DNA from: Acidobacteriota bacterium
Lineage (GTDB): Bacteria; Actinomycetota; AC-67
Length of the DNA: 55,900 bases
Assembly: GCA_016208485.1 (NCBI GenBank)
Contig: JACQXY010000004.1
Coordinates: 1-55,900 of the forward strand
Reading direction: 5' to 3'
In this document: piece after piece, positions 1 to 7,206 of the stretch
Layout of the letters: each line of letters begins with the position of its first letter
Position numbering within the stretch: the first letter of the stretch is position 1
Program-made: the position numbers and the translations under genes
The notes under the pieces: model-generated
What the model was told of the DNA's origin: nothing
Database searches by the model: none
What the model saw: only the letters and a program-made list of their open reading frames with translations

Positions 1-1
1 C

Positions 2-487
2 GAGCCGGCCGGGGCGATCGCGGAGGCGCAGATGCGCAAGCTCCCGCGGATTCTCGCGGCGATGCGCGCGAACAAGGCACGGATCCTTCAGGGAATCGGC
101 GAGGTTCCCGGGATGGCGCGCCGGCGCGTCCCCGACCCGGAGGGCGACGGCTCCTCCAGCGTCACCTGGTTCCTTCCCGACGCCGAACTCGCCGGCCGGT
201 TCGTTGCGGCCCTTCGGGCGGAAGGCATCCCATCGGCGCAGATCTACGACGGCCGGCCGGTGTACGCGACCCCGTCTATCCTGGAGCGGCGGACGGCCTC
301 CGGAAAGGGCGGCCCTTGGAACTGTGCCGAGCACCCCACGTCGGTCGCCTACCGGATGGGGATGTGCCCGAGGACCGAGGACCTCGTCTCCCGCTCGGTC
401 TCGATCGCGGTCGGGGCGGCTTTCTCGACGGTCGACTGCGACGATTCGGCCGAGGCCGTCCGCAAGGTCGCCCGGCACCTGCTGTGA
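2..487 (+). CDS. DegT/DnrJ/EryC1/StrS-type aminotransferase, C-terminal part
   Basis: The frame is open from the first complete codon at base 2, so the gene starts before the window and only about 161 residues are visible. The end resembles PLP-dependent sugar aminotransferases of the DegT/DnrJ/EryC1/StrS family: an 'RANKARIL' helix, a middle part with a glycine-rich turn, then 'CPRTEDLVSRSVSIAVG', the usual C-terminal block in which the enzyme closes over the active site. The catalytic lysine lies outside the window. The family transfers an amino group from glutamate to a keto-sugar nucleotide. Its stop overlaps the start of a Gfo/Idh/MocA oxidoreductase, a common partner in amino- or deoxy-sugar metabolism. 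The sugar cannot be named. Confidence 0.8.
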   Translation, partial: EPAGAIAEAQMRKLPRILAAMRANKARILQGIGEVPGMARRRVPDPEGDGSSSVTWFLPDAELAGRFVAALRAEGIPSAQIYDGRPVYATPSILERRTASGKGGPWNCAEHPTSVAYRMGMCPRTEDLVSRSVSIAVGAAFSTVDCDDSAEAVRKVARHLL

Positions 488-1470
488 GCGCCCGCATCGC
501 GCTCATCGGCTGCGGGGCGGCCGCGCGCCGGATCCACCTGCCGGCCTATCGCGAAACGAGCGGGGCCGAAGTCGTCGCCTTCGCGAGCGCCACCCGCGCA
601 TCGGCCGAGGCCGCCGCCGCGGAGTGGGGAAGCGGGATCGCGCTCGGCTCGTGGCGCGAGGCACTCGAGACGGCCGGCGTGGACGCCGTGGACATCTGCG
701 CGCCCAACTCCCTCCACGCCGAGATCGCGGTCGCGGCGGCGGCGGCCGGCAAGCACGTCCTGGTCGAGAAGCCGGTGGCGCGAACGCTCGCGGAGGCCGA
801 CCGGATGATCGAGGCCGCCCGGGCCTCGGACGTCGTCCTTGCGGTCGCACACAACTCCCGCTTCGCGCCGCCGTTCGTCGCGGCGCGCGAGGCGATCGCC
901 GCGGGGCGCATCGGCTCGGTCGTCGCGTTCCGCGCGGCGTTCGGGCACGCGGGGCCGGAAGCGTGGGCGCCGGGGGCTTCCTGGTTCTTCGACCCGGAGC
1001 GCTCCGGCGGGGGCGCGCTCATCGATCTCGGGATCCATCTCGCCGACCTCGTGCGCGCGGTGCTCGCCGACGAGGTCGCCGAGGTCGCCGCGATGCTCGG
1101 ACCGCGGCGCGGCGGGGTCGAGGAGTCCGCGCAGGTGATCCTCCGGCTGGCCGGGGGCGCCACCGGAAGCCTGCACGTGAGCTGGCGAGCGGTCCCGGGG
1201 CCAGATCACCAGCTCACCGTCTTCGGGACCGGGGGCACCATCCACGTCGACTCCTCCGCCCCCCTCACGCTCCAGCCGGCGACCGGCGGCCCGACCGAGC
1301 AGCTCCCTATCCCCCAGGCCACGCCGGGGCCCTGCGGCGAGTTCGTGCGCGCGGTGGAGACGGGCGCGCCCCCCTCGGTCTCCGGCGAGGACGGCAGGGC
1401 CGCGCTCGCGATCGTCGAGGCCGCCTACCGCGCCGCCGCCACCGGTCGCGCGACATCGGTGGAACGGTAG
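484..1470 (+). CDS. Gfo/Idh/MocA family NAD(P)-dependent oxidoreductase
   Basis: A 328-residue protein starting at GTG 484, overlapping the previous stop by 4 bases. This start places the Rossmann motif 'ALIGCGAAARRIH' at the N-terminus, as usual in this family. Further family marks are 'VLVEKPVA' near residue 95, with the catalytic lysine of the EKP motif, and 'GGGALIDLGIHLADL' near residue 178, which carries the active-site histidine/aspartate region. Such enzymes oxidise or reduce sugars, inositols or sugar nucleotides with NAD(P). Coupling with a DegT aminotransferase fits a keto-sugar step before transamination. The fused permease begins 3 bases downstream, so the genes are likely co-transcribed. 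The substrate is not known. Confidence 0.88.
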   Translation: MSARIALIGCGAAARRIHLPAYRETSGAEVVAFASATRASAEAAAAEWGSGIALGSWREALETAGVDAVDICAPNSLHAEIAVAAAAAGKHVLVEKPVARTLAEADRMIEAARASDVVLAVAHNSRFAPPFVAAREAIAAGRIGSVVAFRAAFGHAGPEAWAPGASWFFDPERSGGGALIDLGIHLADLVRAVLADEVAEVAAMLGPRRGGVEESAQVILRLAGGATGSLHVSWRAVPGPDHQLTVFGTGGTIHVDSSAPLTLQPATGGPTEQLPIPQATPGPCGEFVRAVETGAPPSVSGEDGRAALAIVEAAYRAAATGRATSVER

Positions 1471-1472
1471 TC

Positions 1473-3446
1473 GTGGACATCGTCGTTCTCGGGCTCGTGA
1501 TCGGCATGGCGAACGCGCTCCTCGCCACCGGTCTCGTGCTCATCCACAAAGCGAATCGCGTGATCAACCTCGCCCACGGGGAGCTGGGTGCCTTCACCGT
1601 CGCGATGATGCTCTCCCTTACGCGCGTCGCTCACCTCAACTACTGGCTCGCGCTCCTCGCGAGCCTCGCCGGCACCGCCGCACTCGCCGCGATGATCGAG
1701 CGCTCGGTGCTCCGGCGCCTGTTCCGAAGCCCCCGGCTCATCATGCTGATCGCGACGATCGGGGTCGCCCAGCTCGTCATCGTCCTTCGCTTGGTGCTGC
1801 CCAAACCGAGGACCGCGGGCGGACAGAGCATCCTCTTCGGCGGGGGCTTGCAGTTCCCGGTCCCCTTCCACATGAAGCCGGTGGTCTTCGGACGGATCGT
1901 GCTCGGCCCGGCGCACTTCATGGCCCTCGTCGCCGGGCCTCTGCTCGCCCTCGGGTTGTTCCTCTTCCTTCGCCGCTCCTCCTACGGGATCGCCTTGCGC
2001 GCGGCCGCCGAGAACGCCCCGCGCGCCCAACTCCTCGGCATCCCGGTGCGGCGCGTCTCCACGCTCGCGTGGGTTCTCGCCGGGCTCCTGTCGGGAGTCG
2101 CCTCGGTCCTCCTCGCCCCGATCATCGGGTTCACCGCCACCGAGGCCGTCGGGCTGCCGCTGCTGATGCGCGGGCTCGCCGCGGCAACCGTGGCGCGGAT
2201 GGAGTCCGTCGCCGTGGCGTTCTGGGTCGGACTCGGTCTCGGGGTGACCGATCAGGTGCTGTTCTTCTGGCTTCATCGGAGCGATCTCACCGACGTCGTG
2301 CTCTTCATCGTGATCCTGGCGGCGCTCGTCCCCCGACGCGCGCGGCAGGCGCGCACGGTCGCCGCGGAGGAGTCCTCATGGGAGATGTCGGACCCCGTGA
2401 GGCCTCTCCCGATCGAGATCGCGTCGAACCGGGGGTGGCGCGCGCTCTCGCGAGGCGCCCTGGTCGGCGGCTTGGCGGTCGTCGCCGCGGGGCCATTTCT
2501 CCTCGGAGCGTCGGCCACGTTCTTCGTGTCGACGGTGTTCCTCGTCGCCGCGGTGGCCGTCTCGATCACGGTGCTCACCGGGTGGGCGGGTCAGATGTCG
2601 ATCGGCCAGTGGGCGCTCGCCGGCGCCGGCGGCGTCTTCGGCTCGAAGCTGGTCGGTTCCTGGGGCTGGCCGTTCTGGCCGTCTCTTGTCGTCGCCGGGG
2701 CGCTCGGGATGGTCCTCGCCGTGGCGATAGGCCTCCCGGCGCTCCGCCTGGAGGGCACGGAACTCGCGGTCGTCACGCTCGGCTTCGCCGTCGTCTCGGC
2801 GAGCTGGCTCTTCGATCAGGACTGGTTCGCCGGCGACGGGTTCATGCCGAAGCCCGAGTACCTCACGACACGCTGGTACTACGTCGCCGGACTCGCGTTC
2901 CTGGCAATCACCGTCGCGGCGACGCGGGCGCTCCAGCGCAGCCGCATCGGGCGCAACACCATCGCGGTCCGCGACAATCCAAGGCAGGCGGCCTCGCTCG
3001 GCGTGGGCATCGTGGCGACGAAGCTCACCGCTTTCGCGATCTCGGGCGCGATCGCCGCAGCCGCCGGCTTCCTCTGGGCCGCCGGGATCGGGCTCGCCGA
3101 TCCGTCGGTGTTCCCGCCGGTGCGGTCGCTTTCGATCGTCGCGGCGGTCGTGATCGGCGGCCTCGGCTCCGTCCCCGGCGCGGTCCTCGGCGCCTTCTAC
3201 ATGCTCGGGATCCCGTACTTCGGCGCGAGGATCTCCCCGTACATCGGGCTGCTCTCCACCGGGTTCGGGCTGCTCGTGCTGCTCATCTTCCTGCCCGGCG
3301 GCCTCGCGCGGATGGCTCAGGCCGGCCGGGACCTGCTCGCGCGCGCGGTCACGGGCATCGACCCGCGCCGGCGCGTGGACTCGGCCCCCGACGCCCCCGA
3401 GGCGGCCCCGGACGCCCCCGCCGCCCCGGAAGAGGTCCGCGCGTGA
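1473..3446 (+). CDS. LivH-LivM fused branched-chain amino acid-type ABC permease
   Basis: One uninterrupted 657-residue frame joins two permease families that are usually separate genes. Residues about 1-300 are LivH-like, with the conserved 'KANRVINLAHGELGAF' block and 'SYGIALRAAAENAPRAQLLGI' loop. Residues about 330-640 are LivM-like, with 'TGWAGQMSIGQWALAGAGG', 'IGRNTIAVRDNPRQAASLGV' (the EAA-like loop) and 'VVIGGLGSVPGAVLGAFYM'. Many hydrophobic segments span both halves. The GTG start at 1473 follows the previous stop by 3 bases. The family imports branched-chain amino acids or other small organic solutes across the inner membrane. A periplasmic LivK and a LivG ATPase are not in the window. 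Alternative: a urea, amide or carboxylate importer of the same family. Confidence 0.88.
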   Translation: MDIVVLGLVIGMANALLATGLVLIHKANRVINLAHGELGAFTVAMMLSLTRVAHLNYWLALLASLAGTAALAAMIERSVLRRLFRSPRLIMLIATIGVAQLVIVLRLVLPKPRTAGGQSILFGGGLQFPVPFHMKPVVFGRIVLGPAHFMALVAGPLLALGLFLFLRRSSYGIALRAAAENAPRAQLLGIPVRRVSTLAWVLAGLLSGVASVLLAPIIGFTATEAVGLPLLMRGLAAATVARMESVAVAFWVGLGLGVTDQVLFFWLHRSDLTDVVLFIVILAALVPRRARQARTVAAEESSWEMSDPVRPLPIEIASNRGWRALSRGALVGGLAVVAAGPFLLGASATFFVSTVFLVAAVAVSITVLTGWAGQMSIGQWALAGAGGVFGSKLVGSWGWPFWPSLVVAGALGMVLAVAIGLPALRLEGTELAVVTLGFAVVSASWLFDQDWFAGDGFMPKPEYLTTRWYYVAGLAFLAITVAATRALQRSRIGRNTIAVRDNPRQAASLGVGIVATKLTAFAISGAIAAAAGFLWAAGIGLADPSVFPPVRSLSIVAAVVIGGLGSVPGAVLGAFYMLGIPYFGARISPYIGLLSTGFGLLVLLIFLPGGLARMAQAGRDLLARAVTGIDPRRRVDSAPDAPEAAPDAPAAPEEVRA

Positions 3447-5539
3447 CCAAGAAGACCGGTTCCCCCGGCGCGGGCCGGCGCCTTCGCGCGCTCGCCCCGC
3501 GCGCGCTCGCTGGGCGCCTCCGCGCCTACCTCGACGGCGAATCGTCGTTCCCGATCCTTGTGCTCTTCGCGCTCAACGCCGTCGACGAGTTCGACTCCCG
3601 CACCTTCGACGTCCTTGGTCCGGAGATCGCGAAGTCCTTCGGGGTCGGAGTCGGGGTCTTCGGCTCGATCACCGTGCTCGTGCTCCTTCTCGTCCCGTTC
3701 GTCGCCGTCCCGGTTTCCTGGATCGCCGACCGGTGGAAACGCATGCCGCTCGCGATCGCCGGCGCCGCGGCGTGGGGGGCGTTCTCGCTCGCGACCGGGC
3801 TCGCACCGATCCTGGGATTGCTCATCCTGTTCCGGGTGGGGTCTGGGTTCGGAAAGGTCGTCAACCAACCGGTGCACGGTGCCCTCATCAGCGAGTTCTA
3901 CTCTCCGCGGGCCCGCGCGAAAGCGTTCGGGATCCACTCGCTCGCCAACACGGCGGGCGCCGCGGTCGCCGCCGTGCTCGGCGGCCTCATCGCGCAGGCT
4001 TTCGGCTGGCGCGCCGCGTTCTTCGCGCTCACGGTGCCGACAGTCGCGGCGATCGCCCTCGCGGCGCGGCTGCGTGAACCTCCCCGAGGTCGCTTCGAGC
4101 TGCTCGAGACGCCGGCCGCTCCTCCTCTCGGCCAGACGATCCGCCGGCTGTGGGCGATCCGATCCCTTCGGTACCAGTGGATCGGGCTCGCGTATACGGC
4201 GGGGTCCACTCTCGGGATCGGAGTGCTCGTGCCGTTCTTCCTCGAGCAGGACTTCGGGGTCCGGCCGGGCCTGCGTGGGATCCTCCTCGGCACGGGAACC
4301 GCGCTGTCGGCGGTTGCGGTGCTTGTCGGCACGACCGTCGCCCAGCGCAAGATCAACGAACGTCCGAGCGCCGGACTGCGCCTGTTGTGCTGGAGCGGCG
4401 GCGCCGCCGGTCCCGCGCTGCTCGTGATGGCCGTCGCCCCGCCGCTTGCGATCGTGGTCGTCATGCTCTGGACGGTGATGTGCATCTTCGCGTTCGTCAC
4501 ACCCGGCCTCATGTCGATCACGGCGATCGTGTCGCCACCCGAGATCCGCTCGTCGGCGTTCGCCCTCGCCGGGCTCGTGGCGCTCGCCGGATCCGGCTTC
4601 TCGCTGATCGGTTTCGCGATCGGAAACAACGTCAGCATGCGGCTCGCCATCGGCGTCATGGCCCCGATCTTCATGCGGGGGGTCCTGTACTTCTTCAAGG
4701 CCGCGACCTACCTCGACGACGACGTCGAGCGGCTCGATCCCGCGCACGCTCTGAAGGCTCGGAGCACCGCCGGGGAGGAATCGGTCCTGCTCGAGACGAA
4801 GGGGCTCACCGTCTCCTACAGCGGCGTGCGGGTGCTGTTCGGCATCGATCTCGAGATCCGGCGCGGAGAGGTCGTCGCGCTCCTCGGCACGAACGGCGCC
4901 GGTAAGTCCACCGCGCTCAACGCGATCTCCGGCATCGTCGAGCCCGACGGCGGAAACGTCTGGTTCCAGGGAGAGCCGATCGTCGGGGAGTCCCCCGAGC
5001 AGACCGTCCGGCGCGGGATCGTCCAGGTTCCCGGCGGCCGCGGAGTGTTCCCGGGACTCACCGTCGAGGAGAACCTGCGCATGGGAGCGTTCTTGATCCG
5101 CCGCGACCGCGCGGTGCTCCAGGAGCGCCTCGACGACGTGCTCCGTCTCTTCCCCCGCCTCGCCGAGCGGCGCGGGCAGCGCGCCGGTTCGCTGTCGGGC
5201 GGCGAGCGCCAGATGCTCACGCTCGCGCAGTCGTTCCTCCTGCGGCCGACGCTGCTCCTGATCGACGAGCTTTCGATCGGCCTCGCCCCGGCGCTCGTCT
5301 CCGAGCTGCTCGAGGCCGTCCGCGCGATGAACGCGCGCGGGACCACCATCGTCATCGTCGAGCAGTCGGTGAACATCGCGCTCAATCTCGCGAGCCGCGC
5401 GTACTTCCTGGAGAAGGGCGAGGTTCGGTTCTCCGGCCCCACCGCCGAGCTGCTCAGGCGACGCGACCTGCTGCGCTCGGTCTTCCTCGAGGGAGCCGGC
5501 GCGCGCGCCGGCCGCGCCGCCGCGCCGCCGCGCGCCTGA
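3443..5539 (+). CDS. MFS transporter-LivF ATPase fusion protein
   Basis: A 698-residue chimera starting at GTG 3443, overlapping the permease stop by 4 bases. Residues about 30-430 are an MFS carrier: 'VSWIADRWKRMPLAIAGA' is the loop 2-3 motif, and about twelve hydrophobic segments follow. Residues about 450-690 are a LivF-type ABC ATPase, with Walker A 'LLGTNGAGKST' near residue 482, signature 'LSGGERQ' near 583, Walker B 'LLLIDELSIGLAP' and the switch-histidine region carrying 'VEQSVNIAL'. In the Walker B motif the usual D-E is present. The ATPase presumably energises the LivHM permease upstream. Why it is tethered to a secondary carrier is unknown. No stop or frameshift separates the two parts. 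Confidence 0.87.
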   Translation: MTKKTGSPGAGRRLRALAPRALAGRLRAYLDGESSFPILVLFALNAVDEFDSRTFDVLGPEIAKSFGVGVGVFGSITVLVLLLVPFVAVPVSWIADRWKRMPLAIAGAAAWGAFSLATGLAPILGLLILFRVGSGFGKVVNQPVHGALISEFYSPRARAKAFGIHSLANTAGAAVAAVLGGLIAQAFGWRAAFFALTVPTVAAIALAARLREPPRGRFELLETPAAPPLGQTIRRLWAIRSLRYQWIGLAYTAGSTLGIGVLVPFFLEQDFGVRPGLRGILLGTGTALSAVAVLVGTTVAQRKINERPSAGLRLLCWSGGAAGPALLVMAVAPPLAIVVVMLWTVMCIFAFVTPGLMSITAIVSPPEIRSSAFALAGLVALAGSGFSLIGFAIGNNVSMRLAIGVMAPIFMRGVLYFFKAATYLDDDVERLDPAHALKARSTAGEESVLLETKGLTVSYSGVRVLFGIDLEIRRGEVVALLGTNGAGKSTALNAISGIVEPDGGNVWFQGEPIVGESPEQTVRRGIVQVPGGRGVFPGLTVEENLRMGAFLIRRDRAVLQERLDDVLRLFPRLAERRGQRAGSLSGGERQMLTLAQSFLLRPTLLLIDELSIGLAPALVSELLEAVRAMNARGTTIVIVEQSVNIALNLASRAYFLEKGEVRFSGPTAELLRRRDLLRSVFLEGAGARAGRAAAPPRA

Positions 5540-5600
5540 GTCGGGAGCGCGCTCCGCGCGGCGCGGGACCGCGCGCCTGAGATGCCGGCACGGAGGACCG

Positions 5601-5623
5601 CGCCGCGGGACCGCACCGCGGCG
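5601..5623. terminator. Hairpin between convergent genes, likely bidirectional terminator
   Basis: Perfect 8-bp inverted repeat CGCCGCGG / CCGCGGCG with a 7-base loop, ending one base before the stop of the minus-strand toxin gene and 61 bases after the stop of the MFS-LivF gene. There is no T-run, which is common for terminator-like hairpins in GC-rich genomes. A second palindrome, GGAGCGCGCTCC, lies at 5544-5555. Confidence 0.5.
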
Positions 5624-6040
5624 TCAGGGCAGGACTCGAAGGCCGAACTGGCGGAACTGGCGGAAGTGCCGGTCCAGCGCGAAGGCCTCCTCGATCCCGA
5701 GCTCCTCGGCGACGGCGAACGAGGTCGCGTCGGTGTAGGAGAAGTCCTTGTCCGGGAAACCGAGAATGATCTCCCACGCCCGGGACTCGTGGCGTTCGTC
5801 GACCCTCACGAGCTGGCAGAGCCGTCCCCCCAGGAAGCTCGCGCCCCACGCCACGGCGGCGGGGCGCCCGAGCCGGGCGAGGAACAGCGTGTAGGTCTCG
5901 TCGAAGACGAAGTTGGTGGTCACGAGTCGGGCCCCCTCGCGGACGAGGGCATCGAGCGCCTCCCTGGCGGACGCGTGCGATCGCTCGCGAGGATGCTTCA
6001 GCGAGAGGAACGCGCTGGAGTCGACGAGGACCAACCTCAC
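5624..6040 (-). CDS. PIN-domain toxin, VapC-like ribonuclease
   Basis: A 138-residue PIN-domain protein. The metal-binding acidic residues are visible: Asp7 in 'VDSSAF', Glu48 in 'FDETYT', Asp104 in 'SYTDATSF' and Asp123 in 'ALDRHF'. VapC toxins are Mg2+-dependent RNases that cut tRNA or rRNA when released from their antitoxin. The GTG start overlaps the stop of the upstream antitoxin by 4 bases, the normal coupling in vapBC operons. Length and layout match intact family members. The target RNA cannot be predicted. Confidence 0.9.
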   Translation of the reverse strand: MRLVLVDSSAFLSLKHPRERSHASAREALDALVREGARLVTTNFVFDETYTLFLARLGRPAAVAWGASFLGGRLCQLVRVDERHESRAWEIILGFPDKDFSYTDATSFAVAEELGIEEAFALDRHFRQFRQFGLRVLP

Positions 6041-6279
6041 CGGGGCCGCCGGTGGAGATCGCGCTTCGCCTTCTCCGCGGCGAAAGCGGGCCCGCCGGCC
6101 ACCCGGGCCGGCTCGGTCAGGAAACGATAAAGGGGATCCGCGGTGGGATCATCCGGGTACGCGGCGGCATCGACGAGATCCCGGACCACTCCGGCGATGC
6201 TGCCCCGGGTACCCGCGCGATCCTTGAGGAACCGGTACTGCTCCTCGGTCAGATAGAGCTGGACCTTGCGCGTTGCCAT
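6037..6279 (-). CDS. Ribbon-helix-helix type antitoxin, VapB-like
   Basis: An 80-residue protein beginning 'MATRKVQLYLTEEQYRFLKD', a beta-strand then helix typical of ribbon-helix-helix DNA-binding antitoxins. The second helix would be residues about 27-40. The C-terminal half is charged and probably wraps around the toxin. The ATG at 6279 is preferred to an in-frame TTG one codon earlier. It precedes the PIN toxin and overlaps it by 4 bases, so it likely represses the operon and neutralises the RNase. The exact antitoxin subfamily is not certain. Confidence 0.8.
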   Translation of the reverse strand: MATRKVQLYLTEEQYRFLKDRAGTRGSIAGVVRDLVDAAAYPDDPTADPLYRFLTEPARVAGGPAFAAEKAKRDLHRRPR

Positions 6280-6294
6280 CAATACAGCATGGTA
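6280..6294 (-). promoter_or_regulatory. Possible -10 element for the VapBC-like operon
   Basis: On the minus strand TACCAT is followed by 9 bases and then the antitoxin ATG. This matches the TANNNT -10 pattern with a transcript starting at or within a few bases of the start codon. No convincing -35 is visible. Confidence 0.3.
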
Positions 6295-6310
6295 GCACGC
6301 TGGAGGCGAC

Positions 6311-6340
6311 CCGGTGAGGCCCCGCGCGGGGCCTCACCGG
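6311..6340. terminator. Perfect 30-bp GC-rich palindrome, terminator-like
   Basis: The 30 bases read the same on both strands: arms CCGGTGAGGCCCCGC and its exact complement with no spacer. It begins 10 bases beyond the stop of the secreted-protein gene at 6350 (minus strand) and lies upstream of the antitoxin. It most likely forms a strong hairpin that stops transcription into the toxin-antitoxin operon. No T-run follows. Confidence 0.5.
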
Positions 6341-6349
6341 CGTTCCGCC

Positions 6350-6979
6350 TCAGAGCAGGCACTGAGCGGACGTGATGTCCCCCTGGAACGCCCAGCCGGT
6401 CTCCTTCTCGAAGGTCTCCTCGAGCGAGCCACAACCCCGCTCCGCCTCATACCGGAAGTACCCCTGCTGGAGAGTCTTCACAGTCCCCCCGGCGAAGTAC
6501 TGGGGGAAGGGCGGCGTCGGCTGAGCCGTATCGCAACTCGCCGGCGCGGGACCGTTCGCGGGTGGGCATCCCCAGTCCGCATCGGGGAGCACCCCGATCA
6601 GCGCCGCGCCCGGGTCAGGATTCAGAGCGCCCTTCGCGCGAGACACGTAGAACCCGGCGAAGGCACCGTTGATTCGCGAGTCGATGGTCCCCGTCGTGTT
6701 CGGGCTCTCGATACCCACGTAGCTCGCGAACTTGCCCGCGTAGGCGCGCAGGATGCAGAAGTCGTCTTCCGCCGTCTGGAACACGAGGTATTCCAAGACC
6801 CACTCGTCGCTCGCCCAGATGTTGTTCCAGCCGTAGTCGGGCACGTTGACGTTGCGCTGGGTAACAGCTACGACCGGGGTCCCCTGCACGCACGATGGGT
6901 CGGGCGTTGGGACCGCCCCTGCCACACCGCTCGTCGTGAGAATCCCCGCGACGAGCCCCAAGACGAACACGCGTCGCAT
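6350..6979 (-). CDS. Small secreted protein of unknown function
   Basis: A 209-residue protein with a clear Sec signal peptide, 'MRRVFVLGLVAGILTTSGVAGA', with probable cleavage after AGA near residue 22. The mature part has six cysteines, suggesting disulphides outside the cell, and many aromatic residues, for example 'VPDYGWNNIWASDEWVLEYL'. I do not recognise a domain. An AGAAGGGGG ribosome-binding site lies 6 bases before ATG 6979. It is a single-gene unit with the palindromic hairpin at its 3' end. A related layout of signal peptide plus short cysteine-containing mature protein occurs at 30206, but the two do not look homologous. Confidence 0.65.
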   Translation of the reverse strand: MRRVFVLGLVAGILTTSGVAGAVPTPDPSCVQGTPVVAVTQRNVNVPDYGWNNIWASDEWVLEYLVFQTAEDDFCILRAYAGKFASYVGIESPNTTGTIDSRINGAFAGFYVSRAKGALNPDPGAALIGVLPDADWGCPPANGPAPASCDTAQPTPPFPQYFAGGTVKTLQQGYFRYEAERGCGSLEETFEKETGWAFQGDITSAQCLL

Positions 6980-7206
6980 GACTCACCCCCTTCTGTACGA
7001 CTGCCTGCGGCACCAACACGCTCGAAACATATGCGAGCGTACGACCGGCACAGCCATTGCACAAGAGGCCGATGCCTCGAAACGCTCGACCAGAGCAGAC
7101 TGCGACAGGATGCGCCCGGCCGGGCGGTGGGGCTACAGGCGGTGCTTGTCGAGCGTCAAGCCGCCGGTCCGCGAGCTACGCTCGCCCGAAGCCGCCCGCT
7201 GTGTGG

